A DNA stretch of 64,000 nt from Hoylesella buccalis ATCC 35310. GTDB taxonomy: Bacteria; Bacteroidota; Bacteroidia; Bacteroidales; Bacteroidaceae. Shown in pieces: positions 17,649 through 27,377 of the stretch. The stretch is from the NCBI RefSeq assembly GCF_025151385.1, contig NZ_CP102287.1:1302001-1366000 (forward strand), written 5' to 3'. Below the pieces are notes generated by a model, which was not told where the DNA came from, made no database searches, and worked only from the letters and a program-made list of their open reading frames with translations. The first letter of the stretch is position 1. Every line of letters starts with the position of its first letter. A program made the position numbers and the translations under genes.

Positions 17649-20237
17649 ATGACATTCGATAAATTTACAATTAAAGCACAAGAAACCGTTCAAGGGGCTG
17701 TGAACCTGGCACAAAGCGCTGGGCAACAGACCATAGAACCCATTCACTTGTTGCTCGCCCTGCTGAACAAAGGGAAGGATGTAACGACGTTTATTTTTCA
17801 AAAGTTAGGCGTTAATCCTTCTCAGATAGAGGCATTGGCGCAGAGCGAGATTGAACATTTGCCCAAGGTATCGGGCGGACAACCCTACCTGAGCAATGAC
17901 ACCAACATGGTTTTGCAAAGGACTATGGATTTGTCCCAACGCTTTGGCGACCAGTTCGTGAGCCTCGAACCCATGTTGCTGGCTTTGCTCACGGTCAACT
18001 CTTCGGCCAGTCGTATCCTCAAGGATGCAGGCTGTACGGAAAAAGACATGACCAAAGCCATCGATGAGTTGCGACAAGGTTCGAAGGTACAGAGCCAGAG
18101 TGGCGACGAAAACTATCAGGCACTTGATAAGTATGCCAAGAACCTGGTGCAGGAAGCTCGTTCTGGAAAGTTGGATCCCGTTATCGGACGGGATGAGGAG
18201 ATACGCCGCGTGCTCCAGATATTGAGCCGCCGCACCAAGAACAACCCTATATTAATAGGTGAGCCGGGTACGGGTAAGACCGCCATTGTGGAGGGCTTGG
18301 CCGGGCGTATCGTTCGAGGTGACGTGCCCGAGAACTTAAAAAACAAGCAGCTCTACTCGCTGGACATGGGCGCATTGGTGGCCGGAGCCAAGTACAAGGG
18401 CGAGTTTGAAGAACGTCTGAAAAGCGTCATCAAGGAAGTGACTCACGCCGAGGGCGAAATCATCCTCTTCATCGACGAGATTCATACCTTGGTGGGTGCA
18501 GGCGGCGGAGAAGGTGCCATGGATGCCGCCAACATTCTAAAGCCGGCTCTGGCGCGTGGCGAATTGCGGGCCATTGGTGCCACCACACTCAACGAATACC
18601 AGAAGTATTTCGAGAAAGACAAGGCACTGGAAAGGCGATTCCAAACGGTGATGGTCGACGAACCTGATGAGTTGAGTGCCATCTCCATCCTCCGCGGATT
18701 GAAAGAGCGGTACGAGAACCACCACAAAGTGAGGATTCAGGACGACGCATGTATTGCTGCCGTAACACTGTCGGAGCGATACATCAGCAACCGATTCTTG
18801 CCAGACAAGGCCATCGACCTGATGGACGAGGCCGCCGCAAAACTGCGAATGGAACGCGACTCGGTACCGGAGGAGTTGGATGAGATTACCCGTAAGCTCA
18901 AACAATTGGAGATTGAGCGCGAAGCCATCAAGCGAGAAAACGACGAGGTGAAGATCAAACAACTCGACAAAGACATCGCCGAACTGCACGAGGAGGAACA
19001 ATCGTTCCGGGCTAAGTGGGAAAGCGAGAAGAACTTGGTGAACAAGATACAACAGGACAAGCAGGAGATGGAGAACCTGCGATTTGAAGCTGACCGCGCC
19101 GAACGTGAGGGCAACTACGAACGGGTGGCCGAGATAAGGTATGGTAAGCTGAAAAGTCTGCAAGACGACATCGACAACATCAAGCTACAACTGAAGGCCA
19201 CACAGGGCGGAGAAGCCATGGTGCGCGAGGAGGTGACGGCTGATGACATCGCTGAAGTGGTGAGCCGATGGACCGGCATTCCCGTCACGCGTATGCTGCA
19301 AAGCGAGAAAGACAAGCTCTTGCATCTGGAAAGCGAGCTGCACAAACGGGTGATTGGCCAAGATGAGGCCATCACGGCCGTGAGCGACGCTGTGCGCCGC
19401 AGTCGGGCCGGATTGCATGATCCGAAACGCCCCATCGCCTCGTTCATCTTCTTAGGAACCACTGGCGTGGGCAAGACCGAGCTGGCCAAAGCACTGGCTG
19501 AATATCTTTTCAACGACGAAAGCATGATGACGCGTATCGACATGAGCGAGTATCAGGAAAAATTCAGCGTGTCACGGCTCATCGGCGCACCTCCCGGATA
19601 CGTTGGATATGACGAGGGTGGACAGCTGACAGAGGCCGTCAGGCGCAAGCCTTACAGCGTCATCTTGTTCGACGAGATAGAGAAGGCGCATCCAGACGTG
19701 TTCAACATCCTGCTGCAAGTGCTGGACGATGGTAGACTGACCGACAACAAGGGACGCACGGTGAACTTCAAGAACACCATCATCATCATGACCTCTAACC
19801 TGGGCAGCCAATACATCCAAGAGCAAATGGCTGGCATCGACGCACACAACCGTGAGGACAAGTTGAGGGAAACTAAGCATACGGTCATGGAAATGCTCAA
19901 AAAGACCATCCGGCCGGAGTTTCTCAACCGTATCGACGAAACCATCATGTTCTTGCCACTGACCCGGACTGAGATCGACAGCGTGGTGAAATTGCAGATG
20001 AACGCCGTGAAGAAAATGCTGTCGGAACAAGGCTTTACCTTGGAATGGACACCCAATGCCATCGACTTCCTTGGCAAGGTGGGATATGATCCTGAGTTCG
20101 GTGCCCGCCCGGTTAAGCGCGCCATCCAACGCTACGTCTTGAACGACCTGTCCAAGAAGCTGCTGGCCGGCGAGGTGATGAACGATAAACCCATCACCAT
20201 CGATGCCGATGACCATGGGCTGACATTCAAAAATTAA
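17649..20237 (+). CDS. clpB: ATP-dependent disaggregase ClpB
   Basis: This is a full-length ClpB of 862 residues: an N-terminal Clp-N repeat domain (1-145), a first AAA domain with Walker A GEPGTGKT (204-211) and Walker B ILFIDEIH (272-279), a long coiled-coil M domain (about 400-525), and a second AAA domain with Walker A GTTGVGKT (603-610) and Walker [10 protein letters not shown]. It rescues aggregated proteins together with DnaK. The intact M domain and the start ([12 protein letters not shown]) separate it clearly from the T6SS ClpV paralogue near 59.2 kb. It is a single-gene unit with a terminator 100 bases downstream. Confidence 0.96.
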   Translation: MTFDKFTIKAQETVQGAVNLAQSAGQQTIEPIHLLLALLNKGKDVTTFIFQKLGVNPSQIEALAQSEIEHLPKVSGGQPYLSNDTNMVLQRTMDLSQRFGDQFVSLEPMLLALLTVNSSASRILKDAGCTEKDMTKAIDELRQGSKVQSQSGDENYQALDKYAKNLVQEARSGKLDPVIGRDEEIRRVLQILSRRTKNNPILIGEPGTGKTAIVEGLAGRIVRGDVPENLKNKQLYSLDMGALVAGAKYKGEFEERLKSVIKEVTHAEGEIILFIDEIHTLVGAGGGEGAMDAANILKPALARGELRAIGATTLNEYQKYFEKDKALERRFQTVMVDEPDELSAISILRGLKERYENHHKVRIQDDACIAAVTLSERYISNRFLPDKAIDLMDEAAAKLRMERDSVPEELDEITRKLKQLEIEREAIKRENDEVKIKQLDKDIAELHEEEQSFRAKWESEKNLVNKIQQDKQEMENLRFEADRAEREGNYERVAEIRYGKLKSLQDDIDNIKLQLKATQGGEAMVREEVTADDIAEVVSRWTGIPVTRMLQSEKDKLLHLESELHKRVIGQDEAITAVSDAVRRSRAGLHDPKRPIASFIFLGTTGVGKTELAKALAEYLFNDESMMTRIDMSEYQEKFSVSRLIGAPPGYVGYDEGGQLTEAVRRKPYSVILFDEIEKAHPDVFNILLQVLDDGRLTDNKGRTVNFKNTIIIMTSNLGSQYIQEQMAGIDAHNREDKLRETKHTVMEMLKKTIRPEFLNRIDETIMFLPLTRTEIDSVVKLQMNAVKKMLSEQGFTLEWTPNAIDFLGKVGYDPEFGARPVKRAIQRYVLNDLSKKLLAGEVMNDKPITIDADDHGLTFKN

Positions 20238-20336
20238 GGACGCACAGCGGGCCTTTGCCAGCTGGACCGCATCAGCCAGAGCATGAAGGGTGCGGGAACA
20301 GCTGCACGGCCTGCACGTCATGAAAACCTATCATTG

Positions 20337-20370
20337 GGGTATGTCCGTAAGGATGTACCCCATTTTTGTT
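20337..20370 (+). terminator. Terminator of clpB
   Basis: GGGGTATGTCC and GGATGTACCCC form a stem with a two-base internal mismatch and a GTAA loop, followed by a T-rich run (ATTTTTGTTTG). Confidence 0.75.
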
Positions 20371-20531
20371 TGACGGAGCATGGTAGGGCGCTCACCCTAA
20401 ATGTCCTATTTTTTGATTGTTTTTAGCCCCTAAAACAACCTTTCAAAACTTTCAATCTGGAAAAAAACGATAGGCCTACGGGATGCACGCAGGTACTAAT
20501 TTGACAAGTAAAAAACACCTTTTTCACTTAA

Positions 20532-20724
20532 GGCTGGTTCTATAAATTACCACCGCATATAGTCATTAAATTTTTATGAAATACGTTTTGTTATCTTTTG
20601 GCCTTTTTTTGGTTCAAAATGTAAGTTCGTTCAGTCGTGTAGCTCGCTACACTCCTTCACTCTCTTGCATTTTGGCCTCAAAAAAAAGCTCAAAATCTAA
20701 CAAAGCTAATTTATAGAACCAGCC
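20532..20724. repeat. 193-bp palindromic repeat element
   Basis: Both ends carry a perfect 18-bp inverted repeat, GGCTGGTTCTATAAATTA at 20532-20549 and its complement at 20707-20724. The interior is an imperfect palindrome too: T-rich and A-rich blocks mirror each other, and GTGTAGCTCGCTACAC stands near the centre. It codes for nothing. The whole unit could fold into one long hairpin, like a MITE or a REP-type element. Other copies would have to be sought in the genome. Confidence 0.75.
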
Positions 20725-21087
20725 ATAAAGCAATGAGATGAGCCGACAAGAAACAACACTTTGAGGTCCAATTTACACACCTTTGCACAACAAAAGCATG
20801 TTAATAAGCGGCTTAAACCAATGCTTTTGGTTCCTAAAGGACATCAATAACGGGTACATCTTGATATCAATAAACAGAATACTCTGTATATCAACAACAT
20901 ACAAACTTCTCCATTTTCAGCGTATTTACGCATGGATGCAAGTTTGTTTGTCTACACGCAAATTTTAAGCAGGATGGTTGTCAAAATAATTTTCAGTGTA
21001 TTGATAAAAGAACAACCAATCTTAAACATTCACGTTCAGGTTGATATTGAATCTCTGTAGCCGATACGACTTGTTTGATGGATGTCA
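20725..21087. other. AT-rich spacer, no gene recognised
   Basis: This stretch contains only a 61-codon open frame with no protein-like features. It marks the change from ordinary chromosome to the accessory region. Confidence 0.5.
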
Positions 21088-21290
21088 TCATGTGAGCAGT
21101 ACATTACCAAATTCATTGACGAGATTTTCAGAGAATTGCTTGCATACCTCAAGAATTTTGACGATTTTTGTATAAAGGTTGTACATACGATTCTCTGAAC
21201 TTAATGTTTTGAATACCACCAAGTTACTAAAAATCAACGACATGTGTAACTTTTGTGCATATTTATCAACTTAAATAAATTCCGCCAACG
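21088..21290 (-). mobile_element. IS982-type element remnant (left end plus transposase N-terminus)
   Basis: On the minus strand an ATG at 21241-21243 opens a 51-codon frame containing RMYNLYTKIVKILEVCKQF, SENLVNEFGN and then a stop. This is the usual N-terminal start of IS982 transposases. The 48 bases upstream of it, 21243-21290, recur almost unchanged at 26609-26657 at the end of a second remnant, so 21290 is taken as the element end, beginning CGTTGGCGGAATTTATTTA. The rest of the transposase is missing. Confidence 0.6.
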
Positions 21291-21295
21291 AGTCA

Positions 21296-21787
21296 ATGAT
21301 AGAAAGTATTATAGATTCACATATAACAGAGCAACTATATAAAATATATAGTTTAGACATTGACGGTTTTGTCAATAACCAGGAGCAAGTCAAAACTTTA
21401 AATTTTGAATATGAATGGCCTGTTGTTGATTTTTTAGAGCCTGTTTTTATGCCTTTGTTCCAAAACATAGACTCCAACTTTATCTATTTAACAAAAGGAT
21501 ATAATATAACAAAAGATGAAATCTATTCTAAATTTTCAAGGAAAGATTTCATAGAGTTCATGAGAGGTAACAAGACTTATACTCCACGAGGGCGAAGTAA
21601 GGAAAGTATTGACACTTATTATATGATAGGCCTAACTATTTTTGACGAAACCTACGAATGGTTAATTCATAATAATGTTGACGTGGGATATTTAACCTTT
21701 TCTTTTCAAATTAAGAAATTCAACAATGAGAAGATACTAAATTTACTTACGAACAATAAGTGGTTTGTGCGTGATGATAATTATTGA
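21296..21787 (+). CDS. Hypothetical protein, possible immunity protein
   Basis: This is a 163-residue acidic, soluble protein without signal peptide or recognised domain. It starts six bases from an IS982-type end, so the reading frame may have lost its original 5' part. Its 3' end overlaps the first Rhs fragment in another frame. Genes of this size and composition next to Rhs/YD-repeat tips are often immunity proteins against the toxin C-terminus; that is inferred from position only. Confidence 0.5.
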   Translation: MIESIIDSHITEQLYKIYSLDIDGFVNNQEQVKTLNFEYEWPVVDFLEPVFMPLFQNIDSNFIYLTKGYNITKDEIYSKFSRKDFIEFMRGNKTYTPRGRSKESIDTYYMIGLTIFDETYEWLIHNNVDVGYLTFSFQIKKFNNEKILNLLTNNKWFVRDDNY

Positions 21788-22343
21788 GGACGGCAGCGGT
21801 GCTATCGAGTATTACTACGGTAAGATGGGCAAGGTTGCCAAGACCCGCCGCACGCTGATTGTACCTAATCAGACAGTGGCAACCTACGTAACACAGTGGA
21901 AGTATGACAGCCACAATCGCCTATTGGAAATGATTTACCCCGATGAGGAGAAAGTAACCTACGGGTACAACCTCGGTGGACAGGTAGACCACGTCCGTGG
22001 CTACAAGTCCTATGGCTACGATTATGTGAACAAGATTGGCTATCATAAGTTTGAGCAGCGCACTTACCTGAAGTACTGTAACGGAGCGGAAACCTTCTAC
22101 TCCTATGACCCACAACGTTGCCGACTGCAGAACCTCGTGGTCAATGCCAAAGCAGGTCGTTCTGAAAACGGATATACACCTGCAGAAATAACATTGAGAC
22201 ATAAACTTATCCACAGCCTCAGATATATGGAAGGCATATCCACTTTGGCAAAAGAGGATTACCAATATACCGACGGATTGTATCTTGTTACCGAAAAAAC
22301 AGTCTATAAAAGAGTTGCAAACCATAGGTATGAGCAGGTATAA
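21782..22343 (+). pseudogene. Rhs/YD-repeat protein fragment A
   Basis: The reading frame contains Rhs-core sequence: GSGAIEYYYGKMGKVAKTRRT, WKYDSHNRLLEMIYPDEEKVTYGYN and RTYLKYCNGAETFYSYDPQR. An intact Rhs protein would exceed 1000 residues, and no start region is present here. The last 60 residues (from about RSENGYTPAEITL) are not Rhs core and differ from fragment B, so this may be a leftover variable C-terminal module joined to the core. The fragment lies between small secreted-protein genes. Confidence 0.75.
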
Positions 22344-22417
22344 CAAGAAATATAAATACACCGAAAATATGTTGCGAAAAGAGTAAAATCTTCAACAACG
22401 TTTATCACATGTTTCAA

Positions 22418-22876
22418 ATGACTAAAAAGGTTTTGGTTATTCTTTTTTCGATTATTATTTTAACAGGAGGGTGTAACTCCCCCTTGTCAAAGTTTAAATG
22501 TGTCTATGACATGTATGGTGATAGCACTGTTTATTATGTAATAACAATCAATGGAGATTATCTAAAGACTACCAAACATAAACACATTATAGTTTCCGAG
22601 TTTGACAGCTTAAATAATATATGGCATTCTCCAGTAGATAGTATTTTTGAAAAAAAGGATAGTATATTTCTAAGCAAAGAATTACAAGATTCACTGATTT
22701 TTCATATAGAAAATGCTATAAAAAGTGACAAAAGCATTACTTCTTACATGTCTACCAATCAATCTATAATAACGATAAGTTGGAATAAACGTACTTATAA
22801 ACTCCAATATAGCAACATAGGGCAACGTGGTTTGATTTCATTTCTAAAAAAACACTCTTCCATCCAGATCAAATGA
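22418..22876 (+). CDS. Putative lipoprotein, unknown function
   Basis: The product of about 152 residues begins MTKKVLVILFSIIILTGGCNSP, a lipoprotein-like signal with Cys at position 19. The rest is AT-rich in codon use and belongs to no family I recognise. It stands between Rhs fragments A and B, a position typical of immunity genes. A start at 22409 adds three residues. Confidence 0.5.
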   Translation: MTKKVLVILFSIIILTGGCNSPLSKFKCVYDMYGDSTVYYVITINGDYLKTTKHKHIIVSEFDSLNNIWHSPVDSIFEKKDSIFLSKELQDSLIFHIENAIKSDKSITSYMSTNQSIITISWNKRTYKLQYSNIGQRGLISFLKKHSSIQIK

Positions 22877-22903
22877 ACAGCAAATAAAAGATTAAGTATA
22901 AAT

Positions 22904-23392
22904 ATGCCATTACGAAACAACCGTACATATCCCTACAAAATTGAGCTGCGCACCTACCTGAAGTATTGCAACGGAGCGGAAACGTTCTACAGTTACGACC
23001 CACAGCGTCGCAGACTACAGAACCTTGCAGTCAATGCTGGCGGCAAGACCATCATGGACAGTGCCCTCCAGTTGCAATCCATCAAGGACAATTACAAGAC
23101 ATTCGATTTGCCATACAACGGTCAGGACAATACCGACTATGTCAATGGCAAAGGCTTTAGTAGTGATGACGACACGCCAGAGGCAGCACAGGCAAGGGCG
23201 ATGGTCAAGACGAGGGCTGGCGAAGCTGGCACTAACGAGCGGATGCAGTTCTAATACCATCCCGACCATTTGGGCAGCAGTAGCTACATCACCAACTTGG
23301 ATGGTGAGGTCATGCAGCACATTGAATATGTACCGTATGGCGAGGTGTTCATAGATGAATTGGAGCTTACGCAAAAGCTAAACAGGAATTAG
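22904..23392 (+). pseudogene. Rhs/YD-repeat protein fragment B with an internal stop codon
   Basis: The frame starts in Rhs-core sequence that duplicates part of fragment A (TYLKYCNGAETFYSYDPQRRR). It runs to a TAA at 23252-23254 and continues without a shift as YHPDHLGSSSYITNLDGEV and QHIEYVPYGEVF before ending at 23390-23392. The usual core reads YYHPDHLGSS, so the stop replaces a tyrosine codon (TAC or TAT to TAA). It is also internally deleted compared with a normal core. Confidence 0.8.
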
Positions 23393-23423
23393 AAACTTTA
23401 CAACAAACATGGGGAACAATGAG

Positions 23424-23855
23424 ATGATAAGAAATATATTACATTCTATCTTGGTCATTTTTGTTTTGGCTAGTTGCCAAAACAAAAATGACATCAATAA
23501 GATAGTTTCGAATCATTGGCAGCAAGATAGCATAAATTGTATTGTAGACTTTTCTTCTTGTTTTAGCTTCAACTGGGATGTATGTTATTATTTTTCCAGT
23601 AAATGCTCTTTAGAGGAGATTAATAAGGATTTAGGTATACAGTTTAATGAGTTCGAAGACACAAGTGATAGAATGATTTTTGTTCAAGACAAAAGAATCA
23701 TTTACACACAAGACTGGTATTATATACCAGAGAAAATACAAACTGGTATAATATTTGATCAAAGTATAAGAAAACTAAAAATCAAGAAAGGTAATGCGAA
23801 ATTTAGAATAGAAAAGAAACGTGATAGGTATTTGCTAATTCCAATCTATAAGTAA
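23424..23855 (+). CDS. Putative lipoprotein, unknown function
   Basis: The product is 143 residues long and starts MIRNILHSILVIFVLASCQNK, a clear lipoprotein signal with Cys18. The mature part is rich in aromatic and acidic residues. No family was recognised. It directly follows the broken end of Rhs fragment B, consistent with an immunity or cargo gene. The frame is open to 23409, but the internal ATG gives the better signal peptide. Confidence 0.5.
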   Translation: MIRNILHSILVIFVLASCQNKNDINKIVSNHWQQDSINCIVDFSSCFSFNWDVCYYFSSKCSLEEINKDLGIQFNEFEDTSDRMIFVQDKRIIYTQDWYYIPEKIQTGIIFDQSIRKLKIKKGNAKFRIEKKRDRYLLIPIYK

Positions 23856-23901
23856 TGCTTCAAATTGGATTTTATCGTAGCAACAAATAGAAATCAGTGA
23901 T

Positions 23902-24061
23902 TTTTGCTATTTTTGTAACCCCAAACAAAGAGAAAATTACCTTACGATAACCCTTCGGAACTTTATGCTCCAGGTTGGAAGTGAAAAACTCAAGTTTTCA
24001 ACACCAAACAAGAGTTTTATAAAAGGATTGACTAATTTTGCACTTGCTGGTTGACTCTACG
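23902..24061 (+). repeat. Duplicated block of about 158 bp, copy 1
   Basis: This block matches 25254-25412. The last 80 bases (from about GAAAAACTCAAGTTTTCAAC to GGTTGACTCTACG) are essentially identical, and the first half is diverged. Each copy contains TATTTTTG, a match to the -7 promoter consensus, near its start. In copy 2 a lipoprotein gene starts seven bases after the end. It may be a mobile-element end or a promoter cassette. Confidence 0.7.
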
Positions 24062-24199
24062 GATCATCCTTCTCCAAACCCTAAATGGTCATATCAGTAT
24101 GAATCTACAGCCGCCTATGGTGGCACAACCTTTATGCGTTTATCCAATAAATAGATGAAAGAAAATCATAGTAACCATTGGGCAGGAGGAAGAAAAAAA

Positions 24200-24784
24200 A
24201 TGAAAATACTGGTAAATTATTTACTAACATTTCTATTCATTTGTCTTATAGAAACTTCTTGTTCCTTTAAGACAAAGTGTAGAGGCATAAGTATCAACGA
24301 AGTTCATACTACAACTAAACATGCAAGTATGAGATTCTCCTCCTTGGCTACGTTTTCAAAGAACAAGACATCAGCATTAAAAAATTATCGAAAGTTTAAC
24401 ATAAGTAGGAGCATCAAAAAATCAATCAAACTATCCAATTGGGCAGAAAATATGGAATATCCTCCCGACGTCTTTATCTGTGAAAATGGTTATTATTTTT
24501 TATTATCTGTTACAAAAAATCCAACAGGACTAGATACAAATTTTTACCATTGGATTGTTTTAAATAATGATGGTAGAGTTGTTGATGAATTTGTAAGCTT
24601 ATCTAAAAACATCAATAACTGCTATATGGAAAAAGGGAAACTACACATGGTTGTATATGACTATGATGATGAGTTTTTTTTAAAGGAGCAATCAGAATTG
24701 ATTCCGATAATAATAAGGGATTTTATAGTTGAAGATAGTTTAGCTTTGAGTAAAGAAAGTAAATTTTACGTAGAAGAGGGCTAA
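24200..24784 (+). CDS. Putative lipoprotein, unknown function
   Basis: The product is 194 residues long and begins MKILVNYLLTFLFICLIETSC, with a lipoprotein-type signal ending at the cysteine. The mature part contains a basic segment (about 45-75) and then acidic strands, but no known domain. The start at 24200 was chosen over 24155 because it places the signal at the N-terminus. It is preceded by repeat copy 1 and a non-coding stretch. Confidence 0.5.
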   Translation: MKILVNYLLTFLFICLIETSCSFKTKCRGISINEVHTTTKHASMRFSSLATFSKNKTSALKNYRKFNISRSIKKSIKLSNWAENMEYPPDVFICENGYYFLLSVTKNPTGLDTNFYHWIVLNNDGRVVDEFVSLSKNINNCYMEKGKLHMVVYDYDDEFFLKEQSELIPIIIRDFIVEDSLALSKESKFYVEEG

Positions 24785-24802
24785 TATCAGTAAATAAAAA
24801 TT

Positions 24803-24844
24803 CGTTGGTCAAATTAAAGCGTATTTAACTGTCCGATAGGCTTA
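24803..24844 (+). repeat. Short direct repeat, copy 1
   Basis: About 42 bases ending in CGATAGGCTTA recur with small changes at 27423-27470. They share CGTTGGT, an AAATT run, AGCGTATTT and CCGATAGGCTTA. It may be the end of a decayed insertion sequence. Confidence 0.5.
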
Positions 24845-24892
24845 TGATTGATGAGAGTAAAATACTACAACATGGTGAAAGCAGCGACTTTG

Positions 24893-25083
24893 CCTTAGCC
24901 TCTATCTTTGCCCCATCGATGTATTCCACGTCAAGGGTCACTAAGCTTCGATCAGCAAGTAGCACCATCAATTGGGTGAACACGTTGTTTAGCTCGTCTC
25001 TGACACGGTTGTGGAAGCAGTTGATGGTGATGAAGTTGGGCTTTTCGTATCCTATAATCCCAATGAAGTGGGTGTCATGGAGG
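24893..25083 (-). pseudogene. IS1182-type transposase remnant
   Basis: On the minus strand the frame reads KPNFITINCFHNRVRDELNN, then VFTQLMVLLADRSLVTLDVEY and IDGAKIEAKA. This matches the pattern of IS1182-family (DUF772) transposases, which have PDFRTINRFR, a TLDVEYIDGTKIE stretch and KANKY. The sequence diverges on both sides, so only about 60 codons remain. The plus-strand frame over the same bases (24844-25116) is treated as antisense noise. Confidence 0.5.
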
Positions 25084-25253
25084 AGCGATTATACAGGAAC
25101 ATTCCATTGGACATAGACAATATGGAGGGGACGCATCTAAATCACATTTCAATGTTAGGGTAATGTTTCTATCAGGAGTTATTATAATAACCATCTGATT
25201 ATCAATGTGATTTTTAAAAGATTAAGCATAAATGCAGGGAAAGATTCTCTGCC

Positions 25254-25412
25254 TTTTGCTATTTTTGTAACTCAAAACAATGAAAAATGAATATACGAGA
25301 ACGCTTCGGCACTTTGCGCTCCAGATTGGAAATGAAAAACTCAAGTTTTCAACACCAAACAAGAGTTTTATAAAAGGATTGACTAATTTTGCACTTGCTG
25401 GTTGACTCTACG
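25254..25412 (+). repeat. Duplicated block of about 158 bp, copy 2
   Basis: This is the second copy of the block at 23902-24061; see there. It ends with the same GGTTGACTCTACG, seven bases before the start of the next lipoprotein gene. Its TATTTTTG at about 25259 may provide that gene's promoter. Confidence 0.7.
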
Positions 25413-25418
25413 CTCAAT

Positions 25419-25976
25419 ATGAACAATAAAAGATATATATATTATATGCTTATAATATGCACATTATTGCTTTTTAGTTGCAATTACCGCCATAAGCAGG
25501 AAATTACTATTTTTTATTTTTGTGGTAATATAGAACCATATAGACAGTTTGATTGTACTGACCTCGATAGCATATGTAAGACCAATGAATACGATGATAC
25601 AATATTTATAACCTCTACTATGTTCAAACAAATTAAAGACGATATAATAAATGCTAAACCAACTAATAATTATTCAAACTCATACACACCAATAATATAT
25701 GTAAATGTTGGAAATCAGAATTTGTGTCTTAATGGAATAAATAATCAGTGTTGGATAAAACAGAGTGATAGAAAATATCACCCTTCTATTCTTAGTAATA
25801 AGACAGTGTATCTTCTAAAATGGAAATCTTTCTATTACAATTATTTGCCATATGATATTTTACAATTAGATAAGGGGATACGGCAATTTGGTATTCCTTC
25901 TGATTATAAAAAAGATCAGATAAATAAAATAATTAAAAAGAAAGAAATGTCTAAAGTCTTAGTAAGGGTAAAATAA
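25419..25976 (+). CDS. Putative lipoprotein, unknown function
   Basis: The product is 185 residues long and starts MNNKRYIYYMLIICTLLLFSC, a lipoprotein signal. The mature part is strongly biased to N, Y, K and I, and no family was recognised. The frame is open upstream for ten codons, but those belong to repeat copy 2. The AT-rich composition contrasts with the chromosomal genes before 20 kb and suggests transfer. Confidence 0.5.
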   Translation: MNNKRYIYYMLIICTLLLFSCNYRHKQEITIFYFCGNIEPYRQFDCTDLDSICKTNEYDDTIFITSTMFKQIKDDIINAKPTNNYSNSYTPIIYVNVGNQNLCLNGINNQCWIKQSDRKYHPSILSNKTVYLLKWKSFYYNYLPYDILQLDKGIRQFGIPSDYKKDQINKIIKKKEMSKVLVRVK

Positions 25977-26167
25977 TAAAGGCTGTGATCGCAAATCATC
26001 CTCTTTTATTCTATAAAAATCAATAGAAATGTAGCCTATCATACAGTTTTCCCACATTTTTATACTTCTCAAACGCATTTTTTCCTTTGATTATTCCGTG
26101 TTTCGAGATAAAAACGCTATATTTACGGTGTAAAATATGATACCAATATCAAAAATAACACTCTAAT

Positions 26168-26439
26168 ATGATATTTGAACGTAAGAAATACTTGGATGAA
26201 CTTATCGCAGGACGTGGAAACGGTCTTGTGAAGATTATAACAGGTGTCAGACGATGTGGAAAGTCTTTCCTGCTGTTTGAGATCTGGCATAACTGGCTGT
26301 TGGAACATGGGGTGACTGATAATCACATCATCGAAATACAACTTGACGATTTCCGAAACAAACGGTTGAGAAAGCCTGATGCCCTACTCGACTATATAGA
26401 TTCAAAGGTTGTGGATGATGGCAATCCTTATTATATATC
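26168..26439 (+). pseudogene. Truncated AAA ATPase (DUF4143-type) gene
   Basis: About 90 codons remain of an ATPase of the AAA_14/DUF4143 type: MIFERKKYLDELIAGRGNG, then the Walker A loop GVRRCGKS and QLDDFRNKRLRKPDAL. Intact members have about 400 residues with a Walker B and a C-terminal DUF4143 domain. Here the gene is cut at 26440 by the inverted repeat of an IS982-type remnant, and the rest is not found on the far side. Confidence 0.75.
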
Positions 26440-26657
26440 CGTTGGCGGAATTAATTTAGTGCATATTCAATTCTGCCAATGGGCTTGTTGTTAATGAAGT
26501 TTACATATTGCAGAAAGGTATATTTTACATCTTTCACATAATGGAGGTCAGCTACACTTGCTTTTGACAGATCGTAGGAATGGATAACTCCGCTTAACCC
26601 ACAGAGGGCGTGTAACTTTTTACGCATATTTATCAACTTAAATAAATTCCGCCAACG
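26440..26657 (-). mobile_element. Internally deleted IS982-type element (218 bp)
   Basis: The ends are 19-bp inverted repeats: CGTTGGCGGAATTAATTTA at 26440-26458 and the complement of CGTTGGCGGAATTTATTTA at 26639-26657. Between them the minus strand encodes KLHALCGLSGVIHSYDLSKA and then a piece ending FINNKPIGRIEYAL, which look like the middle and the C-terminus of an IS982 transposase joined after deletion. It is non-autonomous, like a MITE. The first remnant (21088-21290) shares its right end. Confidence 0.7.
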
Positions 26658-26666
26658 GGTTTGATT

Positions 26667-27308
26667 ATGAAGAAATGTACAACTGTGTTAATTTTAGCAT
26701 GCGTATACTTTTTATCCACACATGCACAACACTCTTGTAAAGATTGTATATATGATCTTTATAAAGTGTTAGCAACATGCCAGTTAAAACACATAGATAT
26801 AGGGAACAACACTTATTCTGTCAAGTCGCTCTATCAAGACAAAAGTGATAGTATTATTTTTGCAGCAATCACCAAGGCTCATGTTTTCAGTTACGGTAAC
26901 CCGTTAGATTCCGTTGTAGAACTTGATTTGGGTGATAAAGCACTATATTTTATGGTAACTACAGAACCACCTCGCAGCTTCAGATATTCTGACATCAATT
27001 GCGTCTATGATAGTAAAGGATGTAATCTTCTATATAAAGAGGATTACATGAAATTTCCTGCTGTGATTAATGACCCAGATGGTTTCACCTATGTCAGAGA
27101 GAGACCTTCAACGAAGTCAAAAGTAAAGACAAAGATTCTTAGGAACCAGATATTTTTATATACCCCAATTTGGAGAAGTGACTGGTGCAGGGCTTATTCT
27201 GATGATGGGAGTTTATTTATCGGATATATATATCGTAAACGAATACTACCATTTGATAAATGCCCTGTGGATATTAAAAAGAAAATGATAATATTCATGT
27301 TTGATTAA
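26667..27308 (+). CDS. Secreted protein with SH3-like C-terminal domain
   Basis: The product is 213 residues long and starts MKKCTTVLILACVYFLSTHAQ, a signal peptidase I signal. The segment from about 140 to 200 (GFTYVRERPSTKSKVKTKI, DWCRAYSDDGSLFIGYI) has the pattern of a bacterial SH3 domain. Such secreted SH3 proteins occur next to polymorphic toxins in Bacteroidetes and may act as immunity proteins; the link here is positional. The ATG at 26667 lies ten bases from the IS982-type end. A palindromic terminator follows. Confidence 0.55.
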   Translation: MKKCTTVLILACVYFLSTHAQHSCKDCIYDLYKVLATCQLKHIDIGNNTYSVKSLYQDKSDSIIFAAITKAHVFSYGNPLDSVVELDLGDKALYFMVTTEPPRSFRYSDINCVYDSKGCNLLYKEDYMKFPAVINDPDGFTYVRERPSTKSKVKTKILRNQIFLYTPIWRSDWCRAYSDDGSLFIGYIYRKRILPFDKCPVDIKKKMIIFMFD

Positions 27309-27377
27309 ATAATTTTATGAAGGATAAGTGGATTGTATGAACAAAGACTATATCTTTCCAGAAAAATATTGAGAGAG

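Noticed and set aside
17649..20237. The clpB gene as a T6SS ClpV
   Set aside because: It has a full-length M domain, a standard ClpB start and no T6SS neighbours; ClpV is at 59222-61672.
24844..25116. Plus-strand 90-codon frame as a gene
   Set aside because: The opposite strand shows IS1182-transposase-like motifs, and the plus-strand peptide has no protein-like pattern apart from a possible short tail near 25040-25140.
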